From positions 4,182,149-4,246,148 of the forward strand of contig NW_020312894.1 in NCBI RefSeq assembly GCF_003265705.1: a DNA stretch of 64,000 nt. The letters run 5' to 3'. The notes under the pieces are model-generated. The model saw only the letters and a program-made list of their open reading frames with translations. It was not told the DNA's origin and made no database searches. Below are positions 35,706 through 47,332 of the stretch, in pieces. Source of the DNA: Callorhinus ursinus (lineage: Eukaryota; Chordata; Mammalia; Carnivora; Otariidae). The position numbers were made by a program, and so were the translations under genes. How positions within the stretch are numbered: the first letter of the stretch is position 1; every line of letters begins with the position of its first letter.

Positions 35706-38700
35706 TGCCTAGAGCCCTGCCTGGCCTTACCCCATGAGCTCAGGAACCATTCCTTGAGTGAAATCTTGCATCATGCCATGAAGCTTCATGCACATTTTAT
35801 ATTTGGCAACATAATGTCTTTGTGTTTGTTTTAATATAAGATGATTTTTTTCCAAGGATCCTTTTAAGACAGACACTCCATGAGGATGCACCTTGTTCCT
35901 ATTGGGATTCTGTGGCTTCCCCGGGGTCCCTGTGGGTCTGTAAAATGCTGTGATTTGCTTCTCTGTGTCCTGCACACCCAGCTGAAACTACCATTCATTG
36001 GAGCAGCTGTGTCCAGGGAAGAGATGGGATGCCAGGGGTGTAGACTCAGTCCTCAATGGTACATTTGGCGCATGTGGAAAAATCTTCATGGTCAGGCTGT
36101 TTTTCATGCCAGTCATGCGAGGCAGGCCAGGCCAGGATGGGGGATTTACATGTGGCTGCCCACAGCTCAGTCTAAGGAAGTAGAGGTGCTCATACTTTTG
36201 GGGGTGAAGGTATGAAAAGTAAAAAAGTTCAGGTTTTAAGTCTCTGCTCATGGGAGTAGACATTCTGACGCTCAGTTTGTCTGAGCGAGGTGGGATGCTA
36301 TCAGGTATGATCTCTTCATGTGTTAGCCATTTAGAGAAGAGATTAGGCAGCCAAGTTGTGTCTTATTGTCTATTATTATGGAATCAGGTCATAACAGAAC
36401 CATAATAAATGTGTACAATGGAACAAGGCAGGTCTGCTATGGGAAAATTGACTCTTAATTTCCAGAAATTTCTGAGCTTGATTCATGAACTTAATGTTGC
36501 AGGGACATAGCTGTTAGAGCAAACACAGAAAGAATGCCATTTTGATAGCGTTTACCTTAAGGAAAAAAATCCCCCAAATGCTTTTTAAAACATTCTAAGA
36601 TACTCTTATCGAATGCGCTAAAACATTTATTTGATGCGTGAGTAAGAAAAAACAGGGATTCCAACTTTCTAGCAATGGCATCACAACTCTGTCCACTACA
36701 GATAAGGGGACTATCAGGGTTTTGGCACAATTGGGGCTCTTTTCTAGTTGCTGTCTGGATGAGCATCATTCTGTGTGTCTGTCTGTGAGCCTGACAGACA
36801 CACAGCCACTGAATTATCACTGCTTCTGCTCTGAAAGCAGAATTAAGCCTTCAGTGAGAAGCTTCCATGCCAAACCCAATAGGTTTTCATAATAACTCTT
36901 GGAAAGAGAGCCAAAGGGAAGGGGGAGCGGGGAAAGCAAAGCAAAGTAAAAGGGAAGAAATCAGTCACCTGGTCCCCAGATTGCTTCCATGTGGCTTTGG
37001 ATGGCCAGCAAAGACCTTGAAGGTGGATGGGTCTCATCCCCAGAGATGAGCCATGACTCCTTCCTTTCACTCTCCAGGAAATGCATCAGCCTCCCAAGTA
37101 TCAGGCCTTTCAGAAGTTGGCCTACGGGTTCTGAGGGCTAAGTGTGAAGGTTCCGAAATGGCTGTGGTTGTTCTAACTATTTCTGAGCAGGTGTGCTTTT
37201 TCAGCTGTTCTCAGGACATGGTGTCCAGCTATCAGCGAAGTCGGCAGGGCAGTGGGTCTAGGTAACGTGCTGACTCACTGACCCATCGTATAATCACTCT
37301 TAGTGACAAGCTCGCTTCTTCCCATCAGCTCACTGCAACTTGGTTGGGAGCCACATACAAATTACTCCTGGAAATCAAAGATACTGGAATTCCCTGTTCA
37401 GGGAATCAATAATTAATCCGCATCAGAGATTCCTGCTCCAGAGCCCATGTCTGCTAGAAACCTGGCTGGTAGGAATCCACAGCATCCGGAGGGATTTCAG
37501 AAGATTGGAAGCCAGAAGCAAATCTATCATGAACCTCATGGAGAGTGGATTGACTCATGAGTCATCGTTTGGGCACATCAACGTCACCTGTAAGGCTATG
37601 TTGGGGACACAGCCTAATACCCTGCTATGATATAGGCACAGGCACTGGGGCCTCATGCGTGGTCAATACCCAAGGGGCAGCTAAAAAGTGGATGCATTGA
37701 AATGGAATTGCTGATCATTTTCAGGGCAGATGGATGGTCAGGGGAAAAGGTGGGTAGCTCAGCATGGAAGAGTAAGGTGTCAAGAACCCAGAGACTCCTT
37801 GGAACACAGGCAGTTGACTCCGTGTGGCAGTACCTGTGGAGATTTAGCCACACTCACACATGACTTGTCATATTTAATATGGAAGAGCTGAGAACTCTTC
37901 TGTTTTGCTTATGCTCCCTTAGCATTTGTTGAATGCCTAATCAAAAAATGAGAGCCACCATTCGAGTCTGAGGAATTCAAGAATTAGAAAGGCAAACACA
38001 AGCACAATGTGTTACTTTGGCAAACCCAAAAGTTTGCTTGAATAACTTTCAATGCTGAGCCTAAGCCAGAGCCCCCCTCTCTCCAGGTTCCCTGGTTCCC
38101 AGTTGAATATTTTCTATATTACTCTTCCTCTGGTGTTTATCCTTAAAAAGACATTATGAAAAATAACTTGAATTAGATCCATACTGTCATTTGGGTGGTT
38201 TGTGTCACTTAGGAAAAGCAAAATTGTCTGATCTCAGTCACACTCTCTGGGTCTTAATCCCCAGGCGTGAAGGGAGGGCTTATGCTAGGACCATTGCAGT
38301 AGTCTCTAGGTGTGTGTGAATCAGGACATAGACATCTCAGTAGGACATAAAGAAGAAAAGGACAATCTTCCTGTGCTGATCAATGTTAGTTCAGGCAAGG
38401 ACTAGAGTGTCCCTGGATATTCTTGGAAGATGGAGGTAGACAGACAAGTCCCTTTGTGTATTTGCATATTATCAGTTTTGCCCTGGAAATGGCTTCTCAG
38501 TGGTTGAGCCCGAGAACTTTATAGTCCCACAGTTGTCCCTGATTGTTCATCCAGTCCTCTCACCCTCTACATCTTGTCCACCGAGGAATTTCCCCATCTC
38601 TGCCAGACACCTGCCGTGATAAATAGCTCTCAGGATTCTGAGGAGGCTGATAGATAAGACTCTCCCTCTGAAGACCCAAAACACAATTCCATGAAATACT

Positions 38701-40635
38701 GACCATGACCCTTGCGTTTAGCCTCCCTGACAGTTCCGAATAATTTTGGACTTCCTTCCCTGAGCCAGACTTCCACGTTCTTGAGGTCATCAGCTGGATA
38801 TGTCCCTACTCTTTCCTTCTCAGGAAAAATGTGGGTTCCTTCAGCTTTTCCATCCTCTCCCATCCAGCACACCCTCCCACAGAGGAACTCCAGTCTGCCA
38901 AAGTATTTTCAAGTGGCTGCTCAGAATTGGGTCTAGTTGTGATGGGACTCTAGATGGGTGTCAAAGGTGGTCATCCTCTTCATTTTGGTCACCTTCTCTT
39001 GTAGGTTCCAAGATCTAAAGTGCGGGTATCAGCGCATGCATGCACACACGTGTGCAGAGCCAGCCTGGCTGGCACGGAAGCGTTAAGACAGCAGCCCCGT
39101 GATGATCTGGCATACTTTCCAATTCCCTGTGATGAGTTAGAGAGACCAAGAGGGCAAAGCCGACTGATACAATGGTGATTTTCTCAGGACTCCAAGACTG
39201 AATTAATTGTGTACACCTTGAGCAAAGTGTGGAGGAAACAATAGGAAAGCTTGCTTTAAAGTCGTCTTGTTAAGGGAGAGGCATCCTGGCCTCTGTCTCG
39301 CAGGGAACCTCCAATCTGCCTTATCAAACACAGGGTGCTTGCGAGATGCAACAGGTTCCTTCCTCCAAAGCTGTGTTCTTGCATCCTCACACCCCCTGTA
39401 GGCTTTGAAATCAGTGTTCAAAGTGGACTTTCTGAATTCATGAAAACCCACAGGTCTATAATCCATCCCTAATGGAAGTCAAACATGACACTGGCGAGAT
39501 AAAACACAGTGGCCTCCCCCTCTGTTCACAGTAGGTGTCTGCGGATAATAAATATTTTATTTTACTACAAAAACAAATAACTAAACATACTCCCTGTGTT
39601 TGTTCTGAACTCGACAGTAGCTTTGTGAGTTTACTATATTTCAAAGCCGAGTGAGGAAACCACAGTGTCACATCGGTAACTGGGTGTACTTATACAAAAG
39701 GAAACCAAAGCTGCTTTCATTCTCTACAAACCACGTATTACAGGGATGCCAGTCAGTGCCCCTCTGCTGAGGGACTTGTTGGCACTCCTCTGAGTTCTGG
39801 TTGGGGGAGCAAAAAGTAGCCACCGCAAAAATAGGCAAAGAGCAAAGGTGTTTGGAATTCATCATCTCTTGGCCTGAGCCATTCTGATTGACTCTCCATA
39901 ACCACCATTCACCGAGAAACCCTCTACAAGTTTATCGACTTGGTGCTGTGTGGACCTCATCTTCCTCTGCCCAGAACTCAAGGCCTGAGGCTCTTCAGAG
40001 TCCTCCAGAGTGGAGAAAGATGAGTCAGGTTCTAATGTTATAATCTCCAGGAGAATTCAAGGCCAACTTTGATGAAAACCATCCTGTTTCATGGTCTCCA
40101 TGAGGCTGTAGAAATATCGCAGCTACATATTTTAATGGCTTCAGAATTGCTTTCGATAAGCTACAAGCTTTACATCAAGTAGCTGATCCAGTGAATAAAG
40201 TGGACAATACCCGAAATTCATCTATTTATGTTGCTACCTTCGTGACTATGTGTTGGATTGTGAATTGTCTGAGTTGGTCACTCCACTAACAATTCTTCTG
40301 GAACGCTATTTGATTTTCTGTTTCTTTGGTCCTGTTGCTATGATTTAAGGATCATGGAAAGATTTTCATGTGACCCAGGCTCTAGTGCATTTGTTCAAAC
40401 TGTTGGCTAAATGGAATTCTGCCCCAGGAACTCAACGTGGCAGTGATCACGCCACCTCTGGGTTAAAAGGGTTGGTGATAGCATGTTACTTAGATTTCAT
40501 TTTAGTTTGCCAACCTCACCATTTCTACTTCTGGTTTTCGAAGGATATGGATTGGTGTGAATTCCCACAGCAGCACAGAAGAGCAGCACCATAGATTCCC
40601 ATCATGGTGTACACTGGAAACATCTGCTCTCCCTC
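35706..40635. other. Long single-copy interval, no gene recognised
   Basis: Nearly 5 kb has no CanSINE, L1 or LTR that I can identify. Small features are a 13-bp perfect hairpin at 36771-36805, an 18-bp palindrome at 37389-37406, and AT-rich blocks near 36420-36650 and 40090-40350. All open frames are under about 112 codons and without domains. This is one of the cleanest stretches of the window. Confidence 0.5.
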
Positions 40636-41000
40636 TGTAATGATTAACTGTGTGTATCAACTCAGAGGGTGTTTTTGGATGAGATTAACGTGTAATTCAG
40701 AGAACTTTTAGTAAAGCAGATTGCCCTCCACCAGGTAGGTGGGCCTGATCTAATCAGTTAAAGGCCTGGCTAGAACAAAAAGACTGACCTTCCTGAGCAA
40801 GAGGAAATTCTCCAGTGGATGCCCTCCAGCCTGCAGCTGCACCACCAGCTCTCCTGGGCTTCCAGCCTGCTGGCTCGCACTGCGGATTTGGACTTACCAG
40901 CCTTCCAAACCATGTGAGCCAATTCCTTATAATAAATTTCTTTCTTTTTATATGTGCATCCCATTGGTTCTGTTCCTCTAGAAAAACTTGACTAATAAAA
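40636..41000 (+). mobile_element. ERVL/MaLR-class solo LTR, sense
   Basis: TGTAATGATTAACTGTGTGT, GGGTGTTTTTGGATGAGATT, AAAGCAGATTGCCCTCCACC, TGAGCCAATTCCTTATAATA and GGTTCTGTTCCTCTAGAAAA match a common mammalian LTR that starts with a TAATGGTTAATTTT-like motif. The same family lies antisense at 44136-44534. I am unsure of the subfamily name (MLT2-like). Confidence 0.78.
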
Positions 41001-42794
41001 CCTACTAAACACAATAAGAATGAGATGATATCTAATAAGGAAAACACCATAATGCGGTCATTAGTTTGTCCTCAGTGTAAATTCTACCAAGGGCTCCAGG
41101 ATCCCAAGAAAAAATTGTGTATTTTGACTGTACTGAGCTATGTCTCAGTGTCCCTGCACAGCCTTTCTTTATCCAAGACAAGACACACTGAAGGATACCA
41201 CTTTGAGTTCATGGCAACCAGTGGTTACTGCCATTAATAACTTTTTTGTGTAATGTCTTCTTACACAGGTTGTTCATGAAAAAGCAAAGGATGTTCTGGC
41301 TCTTTTTAAAGGAAAGGTTATAGAAATTACTGTGTTTTCCTTTTGGCAATGGCTCCTCAGAAGCTCAGTCTGAAATCTGGGGTGGATTACAGAATCTACA
41401 TCGTTTCCTACCAAAAATATGTCCTTCCTCCTCTTTTCCTTGTCTTTATTGCCTTTTTCTCGTGCTACTTTCTGTCTCCAAGTAACTAAATATGATTTTG
41501 GGGAGATGAGGCAGAAATGAACAACACTGGTTAGAGCACGTGTTCAGGGTCTTCCCCTCATCCTTCTGACCCTTGTTCTCAGCCTGGGGTTACTGCGGTG
41601 GGCTCTGGCCCGTGGGCTCAGCCAATTAGGACACCCAGCCAGGAGATGGGGGGTGGTTAGAAGCCATAGGAGAGTCTCCCCACAGGCTCCTCAGGCTGGT
41701 TGTGTCCTCTGACAGGACTCCCTGCTCCCTCGAACTAAGATCTGCCCTGACCTATCCTCCCTCCTTCCCAGATCTGGCCCTGCTTCCCCTCCTGGTCCCT
41801 TTGGGCAATCGGGGTTGGGAGGCTCTTGCATTATCCCTCATGGCTTCCAGGCCCCCAACACACCCCTGTAATTAGATCCTTTGCAAATAAGCTTTCCTTG
41901 AATTATTCTCATTTATGTGTGCCATCTGTTTCCTAGTGGGACTCTGACTGATTCCCAGCTGGGAATTTTAAAAAATATGTATATTTTTTGTTTTTGTTTT
42001 GTGCTGTTTTGGTTTGCCTTGCTTTGTGTTTTGACCAGAGAATGGCTTAGGGTTGAGGCATTAATAATTAAAAGTCCAAGTCCAATTCTGGGGAAGTTGG
42101 CCATAGTCTGTAGCGAGCTGGACTGGCTTATGCAGAAAGATGGAGCTAGTTCTATTCATTTAAATCAATCTGACTTAAGGGAGGACCTCTGTGCAAAGCA
42201 TTAGGAGGGACCCAAATTGGCAAGGACACGGTTTTGCTCTCCTGTTGTCAGGGACAAGCCTCTGCCCCGGTATCATCAAGGAGCCCTTGACTCTGGAGAG
42301 TCCCGGTGCCAGGATGATGCAGCCAGCGCTCCTAAACTATGTTTAAACGTACGCGCCGTAGAAAAGTGCATCCTGGAGGCTCCACTCTGACATCCAAAGG
42401 AAAAAAACAAACAAACAAACTAACTAACTAACTAAAAACAGCAGGATGCTTGAAGCAAAATCGAAGATATTCATGACCTAAATCAAAGTAGCTTTTAGAT
42501 TTGGGACATAAAAGTCTCAGAGATGAACCTATGCCAAGATCATTGCCAAGAAGGACAAAAGCCAGGAGAAGAGTCCATGGGATCAAAATTAAGGCCCAAA
42601 TGTCGCCGCCTCCAGGAAGCTGGCTGGAGTCCCTCAGATACCGTGTCCACGGGAGACACCATTCATGGCGGGCCCAAGGGCCCCTGGAGTTGGGAGGCAG
42701 GGGAGACTCATGGGTTGCATTGATCATCCTCTAGCCTGGGCAGGACAGTCCTGATCACGAGGCCTGAGAAGTTTGATCCTACCACCTGTCCCCA
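41001..42794. other. Single-copy sequence plus one probable ancient repeat end
   Basis: Around 41570-41955 the sequence ends with GTGCCATCTGTTTCCTAGTG and GGACTCTGACTGATT, preceded by AATAAGCTTTCC. This resembles the 3' end of an old LTR-like repeat, but I cannot assign a family. The rest shows no gene. The repeat (AAAC)n(AACT)n lies at 42401-42440. Confidence 0.4.
42401..42440. repeat. (AAAC)n(AACT)n tetranucleotide repeat
   Basis: AACA units change to AACT units part-way along. It is a short compound microsatellite. Confidence 0.85.
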
Positions 42795-43252
42795 TGTTAT
42801 GCAGCGGCTGCCGCCACAACTCACCACAAACTGGATCACTTCACACAACAGAAATTTACTCTTTCACAGTGCTGGAAGCCACAAGTCCAAAATCAGTATC
42901 ACTGGGTCAAAATCAAGATGGAGGCAGGGCCATGCTTCCTCGGGAAGCTCAGGGTGGGAATCTGTTCCAGCCCCTTCCAGCTTCTGGCAGCTGCTGGCCT
43001 TCCGTGGCTCCAGTCTGTGCCCCTTGGGTCACATGCCCATTCACTGCTGCCTGGGTCAGGTCTCCCTCGGCCTCCGTCCTGATACGACTGCTGTGATGGT
43101 GTGCAGGGCCCACCCAGACATCCCGGTGCGTCTCTGCACCTCAAGACCCTTCAGTGAGTCACATCTACAAATTCTGCATTTAAGGAAACCTTCACAGGTC
43201 CCAGGAATTAGGATCTGTTGTCTTTGGGGGCCAATATCCTGTCCACCGTACA
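42795..43252 (-). mobile_element. MLT1-type solo LTR, antisense
   Basis: CACAACAGAAATTTACTCTT, CAGTGCTGGAAGCCACAAGT and the end GGGGGCCAATATCCTGTCCA (antisense LTR start) define it. It is a solo LTR. The 152-codon plus-strand frame at 42799-43257 is contained almost exactly within it and is not a gene. Confidence 0.82.
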
Positions 43253-43992
43253 TTTAACTTTTTAAAACACCATGTACAAATAACATCTATGTATATACTT
43301 CTCTTTATGTATATATTTTTCACAGATACACATGATACCTGAATTATGTAAATATTGTATATTGTAACTTGGCTTCTCCAACCCGATTTGCAGCTCCTTT
43401 GCCCCAGGGCCCCTCTGTGTCTGCAGCATCGGTGGACAGCCAGGGGCACTGGAGGGACTCGGTGTGCATTTGACCACATTCTCCACCTGCTTCACTTTTC
43501 TGCACTTGATCGGTGTTGCTCACTGATCCAGCAGATGTCTGACTGTGTACTGGACCTGAGCGCAGGCCCCTCTTTCCTGCCAGAAGCACAATCCAGGCAG
43601 CAACCAGCCGGCTCAGCTTGACTGAAACCCAGTGCTGTCCTGTGCCTTGGATTCATCCCTGTGGGACTGAATTCACCCCTAGCAGAGGCCGGTAGTGTTT
43701 TAAACACTCTGGAGAGCAAAGCCCTTCCAGAATTGAGGCTCAGGCTTTTGCTTGGACGCTGGCTGGCTAGGTGGCTCCCTTTGGACTGATTCCCGCAGAA
43801 TCACTATAGAAATCAGGATCGCACACCAGTGGTGGGGGTCCTCTGTTCAGCTGTGAGACCTTCACAAGCACCAAGGTTCCTGGGTGACATGGATATCAAA
43901 TAAGACACAAAGAAACATCTATCCTGGATGACCTGGGAGGTTCCTGTGATTCTCCCTGGACTCACCCCCTACTACATTTGTGCATCTCATTT
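43253..43992. other. Single-copy sequence, no gene recognised
   Basis: The first 130 bp is AT-rich (TATATA-type). The rest is GC-moderate with short overlapping frames only. Confidence 0.45.
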
Positions 43993-44839
43993 TGTGGTGG
44001 ATTGAATGGTGGCCCCTGACAACGTACACCCACATCCACGTCCCTGGGACCTGCAAATATTCTTATTTGGAAACGGGATCTTTGCAGATGTAATTAAGTT
44101 CAGGATCCTGAGATTCATAAGATTATTGTAATTATCAGAGTTGTCCAGAAAAACAGAACCAATAGAGTATGTATGTGTATCTAAAGAGAGAGATTTATTT
44201 TAAGACCTTGGCTCATGCAATCGTGGAGGCTGACAAATCCAAAATCGACAGGGGAAGCTGCAGGCTGGAGACCCAGAGAGGAGCTGATGTTGCAGCTCGA
44301 GTCTGAAGGCCATCTGCTGGCAGAGTTACCTCCTCCTCCAGGGACCTCAGTCTTCTTCAACTGATTGGGTGAAGCCCACCCATAGTATGGAGGGTATTCT
44401 GCTTTATTCCAAGTCTCCTAATTAAAAGGTTAGTCTCATCTAGAAAGTCACTTGGCAGTGATCTAGACTTATGTTCAATCAAGTATCTAGGGATAGTGGC
44501 CAAACCAAGGTGAAATAGAAAATTAACCATTACAATTATCCTGAATTATCAGGGTGGGCTTTAAATCCAGGAACAAGTGAGAGAGGAAAGTCAGGAGGAG
44601 ACTGAACACCGACAGAAGAGGTGATACGCAGGGGACTGCAGAGATTAGAGTGACCCAACCACCACCAAGAAAGCCAGGCTGGACAACACACGGGGGGATT
44701 CTGACCCTAGAGCCCTTGGAGGAGGTGCGGCCCTGCCGACATAGGGATTTCAGAACTCTTGCCTCCAGAGCACGAGAGACTAAACCACTGTTTAAACCAG
44801 TGTGTGATGCTTGGTAATGGCGGTCCTGGGACAGTAACA
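43993..44839 (+). mobile_element. MLT1-type LTR, sense, split by a nested LTR
   Basis: The 5' part (43993-44135) has GGTGGATTGAATGGTGGCCC and TCTTTGCAGATGTAATTAAG. The 3' part (44535-44839) has CTGAATTATCAGGGTGGGCT, GGAGGTGCGGCCCTGCCGAC and the end GGGACAGTAACA. The two parts are collinear with one MLT1 LTR. The interval between them is another LTR in the opposite orientation. Confidence 0.82.
44136..44534 (-). mobile_element. ERVL/MaLR-class solo LTR nested in MLT1, antisense
   Basis: It has the same family landmarks as 40636-41000 but reversed: AAAAACAGAACCAATAGAGT at the left, GATTGGGTGAAGCCCACCCA in the middle, TTAACCATTACA at the right. Short direct repeats ATTAT(C) at 44131-44136 and 44535-44540 flank it, consistent with a 5-bp ERVL target-site duplication. 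Confidence 0.85.
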
Positions 44840-45359
44840 TCCACCTGAAGACGGAAGTGCAGAATCAGAGGGGCCTAGTGTGTGGCTTTGCAAGGGCAAC
44901 AGCAATAACTGGACTTTGTGAAGCTTTTGCTGGCCGGAGGCCCGGGAAGACGTCTCCGCCTGTGGCTACCCAGAGACACGGTGGATGGAGGCCAAAGAGG
45001 CTGACGTTCCGGCTCCAAACAGACTTGGCTGTCCAACAGCCCACTGTGACCTGCGTCTGGAGGAGACCTGTGGCAGAGCTCCCCGAGTCCACCCTTGCTC
45101 CAACCAGGATTTGATGGGGAGAACGGTCTGCTGGACAGTACTGGGCCATGAGGGAAAGCATCTGATGACCCACGCTGGACCCCGGTGCACACCTGGATGC
45201 CCAGTCTGGACGCCAGCTTTGGTTCTGGTGGATGTGGATTTGTCTGAGCCAAACCGGGCCTCAGTGGTGGTCCTCGGCTCTCCATGCACGCTGGCTTACC
45301 CCGCCAGTCTGTTGGCTTTGTGTGTTGAAATAAGACTCTAAATATCCTTTTAATACAGT
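44840..45359. other. Single-copy GC-rich sequence, no gene recognised
   Basis: Overlapping frames of 102-136 codons on both strands (for example 44875-45285 minus, 44985-45341 plus) reflect GC-richness. None has a domain or splice context. Confidence 0.45.
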
Positions 45360-46160
45360 TTGGGGAACTTTTTTTTTATGTGTTCCGGTGGTTTATATCA
45401 TCATTCTTACTGTACTAAAATTTACATGCCCTTTTTTAAAAAAAATAATATTGTCATGTAAATTTTTGTAAGCTCTAGGTTTATTTTATGAGCCATAAAC
45501 TTAGACAACATATTAAAATCTTGGGAGAATTTAATATCAGCAGCAGACTATCCTAAAAATGAAAAAAACCCACACCTAATTCCCCAGAATTACAGGGACA
45601 GAGGCGTATCAAGTATGTTAAAAGGTTTAATAGCTGTTAGTAAATTTTACTGCTGCTGTCAATAACTCCATAATATATTGGGCCCGTTAATAGGTCAATG
45701 GAACATATTTATATCTTGCTATAAACTGTTTAGCCAAGAACAAACTAATTTCTAATGATAATGAAATACGGAGTCAATAAATATTAATTTTAGTATTTCT
45801 AATTTAAATACAATTTTTTTACATCTGCCATAAATGCTGGGTTGGCAGCATTAAGACATATATTATTGGTTTTGTGTATCAAAGGCAAACGTGTTAAAAA
45901 CTAACTGTGATATTTGGGCTAGAACACAACGTGTGTGAGAGACACGGCCTTCAGGGTGTGTGATTCTTTGTTTTGTTATTAAAACCATAACAATACTTTG
46001 GATGTAATCTCAAATATTGGTTCAGTCACTCTACATTTTAATATATCTTAAAAGAACAAAGCATAGTATTTGAATGCATCTCTTAAAATATATATTTTTA
46101 AAAAAAATCGTGGCAAATTTTTATACTTAATACATTTTGAATTCACGGCTTATTTCTTTT
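45360..46160. promoter_or_regulatory. AT-rich, repeat-free block: candidate conserved non-coding element
   Basis: About 800 bp is AT-rich yet neither simple-sequence nor L1-like, with no open frame of note. It carries a TCF/LEF-type site (ATCAAAGG, near 45879), CDX/HOX-type CCATAAA/TTTATGA motifs (45485, 45828) and SOX-like AACAAT sites. A small hairpin, AATGCTG-GGTTGG-CAGCATT, lies near 45834-45853. This texture is typical of deeply conserved enhancers, but conservation itself cannot be seen here. Confidence 0.4.
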
Positions 46161-46651
46161 CTTCATTCTAAAGTCTTTCATTTGGTGGAGTTGAGTAAAT
46201 TCAGTTTTGCATCTCAACTGCACAGAGCCAGCAGATGGGCATCTCCCGTTCTGCTATGGGCATGTTTCTGGTGAGAAACAATGCCATAAATTAATTGTGT
46301 TTCCAGAAGACTTGAGGGGTTAGGGAGTGATTGTCCAGATGAGCCTTTTGTGAAAGTACACGTTTGTAAGCATTTCTCATCTCACAGGATCTCCCGAGGA
46401 AAGATGCACAAACATATAGAAAAATACAGAGGGCATCTGAGCTACAGAACTTCCTCAGGGTGGAGGAATGTCATGGTGCGCTATTCCCTGGTGGACAAGC
46501 GTTTATGGGATTCCCTCTGCCTGGCACTTTTCTAGGCACCTTAGCCGTGTGTCCACGTCTGGCCCACCGCGGATGTTGGCTGGGCTGTCCCTGCAGTCAC
46601 GTCCCCTGGTGAGTTCCAACCCCTCTTCTTGGGTCTGCCAATGTCACCTGC
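46161..46651. other. Single-copy sequence, no gene recognised
   Basis: Nothing beyond short chance frames is visible. Confidence 0.45.
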
Positions 46652-47015
46652 TGTTACAGACTGCACTATGCCCCCCCACCCCCAGAATGTATATGCCGAA
46701 GTCCCCGACCCCCAGTAGCACCTCAGAACGTGACTGTGTTTAGCGGTAAGACTTTCAAAGAGGTAAGGAAGGCAAAAGAGGCCTTTGGAGTGGGTCCTAA
46801 TCCAACCTGACAGGTGTCCTTACAAGAAGAGGGGGTGAGGACACACACACAGAAGGCGGCCATCTGCAAGCCAAGGAGAGCGGCCTTAAGAGAAACCAAC
46901 CCAGCTGATCCTTTGAGCTCAGATGTCTAGCCTCCAGAGCTGGAGAAAAAATTATTCTGTTGCTTAAGTCCCCAGCCCGAGGTGCTTTGTTAAGAAGCCC
47001 TAGCGGACTCATACA
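46652..47015 (+). mobile_element. MLT1-type solo LTR, sense
   Basis: TGTTACAGACTGCACTATGC at the start, CAGTAGCACCTCAGAACGTG, GTCCTAATCCAACCTGACAG, GGTGTCCTTACAAGAAGAGG and the end GACTCATACA mark it. Possible 5-bp target duplication CCTGC / CTTGC (one mismatch) at 46647-46651 and 47016-47020. Confidence 0.87.
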
Positions 47016-47108
47016 CTTGCTAAACCATGAATCTTAATTTTTAATTTTAAAATTCTATCACTCCCGTTTTGAGGGAAACATAAGTCCAAAACATTTCCAT
47101 TAGGAACT

Positions 47109-47332
47109 CAGGGAGCCCCAGCCTTACAACTATTGACATTTGGGGGTCGAGTAATTCTGTGGTGGGTACTGTCCTGGGCATTGTGGGATGATTAGTAACA
47201 TCTCTGGTCTCTATCCACTAGATGCCAGTAGCATTGCCCAGAGTCAGGACAATCAAACGTGTCTCTAAACATGGCCCTGTGCCCCCGGGGTCGGGAGGGG
47301 GGGGCAACAAGATTGCCCTTGACTGCGAATGC
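47109..47332 (-). mobile_element. MER20 (hAT-Charlie non-autonomous DNA transposon), antisense
   Basis: ACAACTATTGACATTTGGGG, GGCATTGTGGGATGATTAGT, ACTAGATGCCAGTAGCATTG and GCAACAAGATTGCCCTTGAC are in the order of a reversed, nearly full-length MER20 of about 220 bp. MER20 copies have been reported as regulatory elements in placental mammals. Nothing here shows activity. Confidence 0.82.

Noticed and set aside
42799..43257. 152-codon plus-strand open frame
   Set aside because: It coincides almost exactly with an antisense MLT1 LTR.
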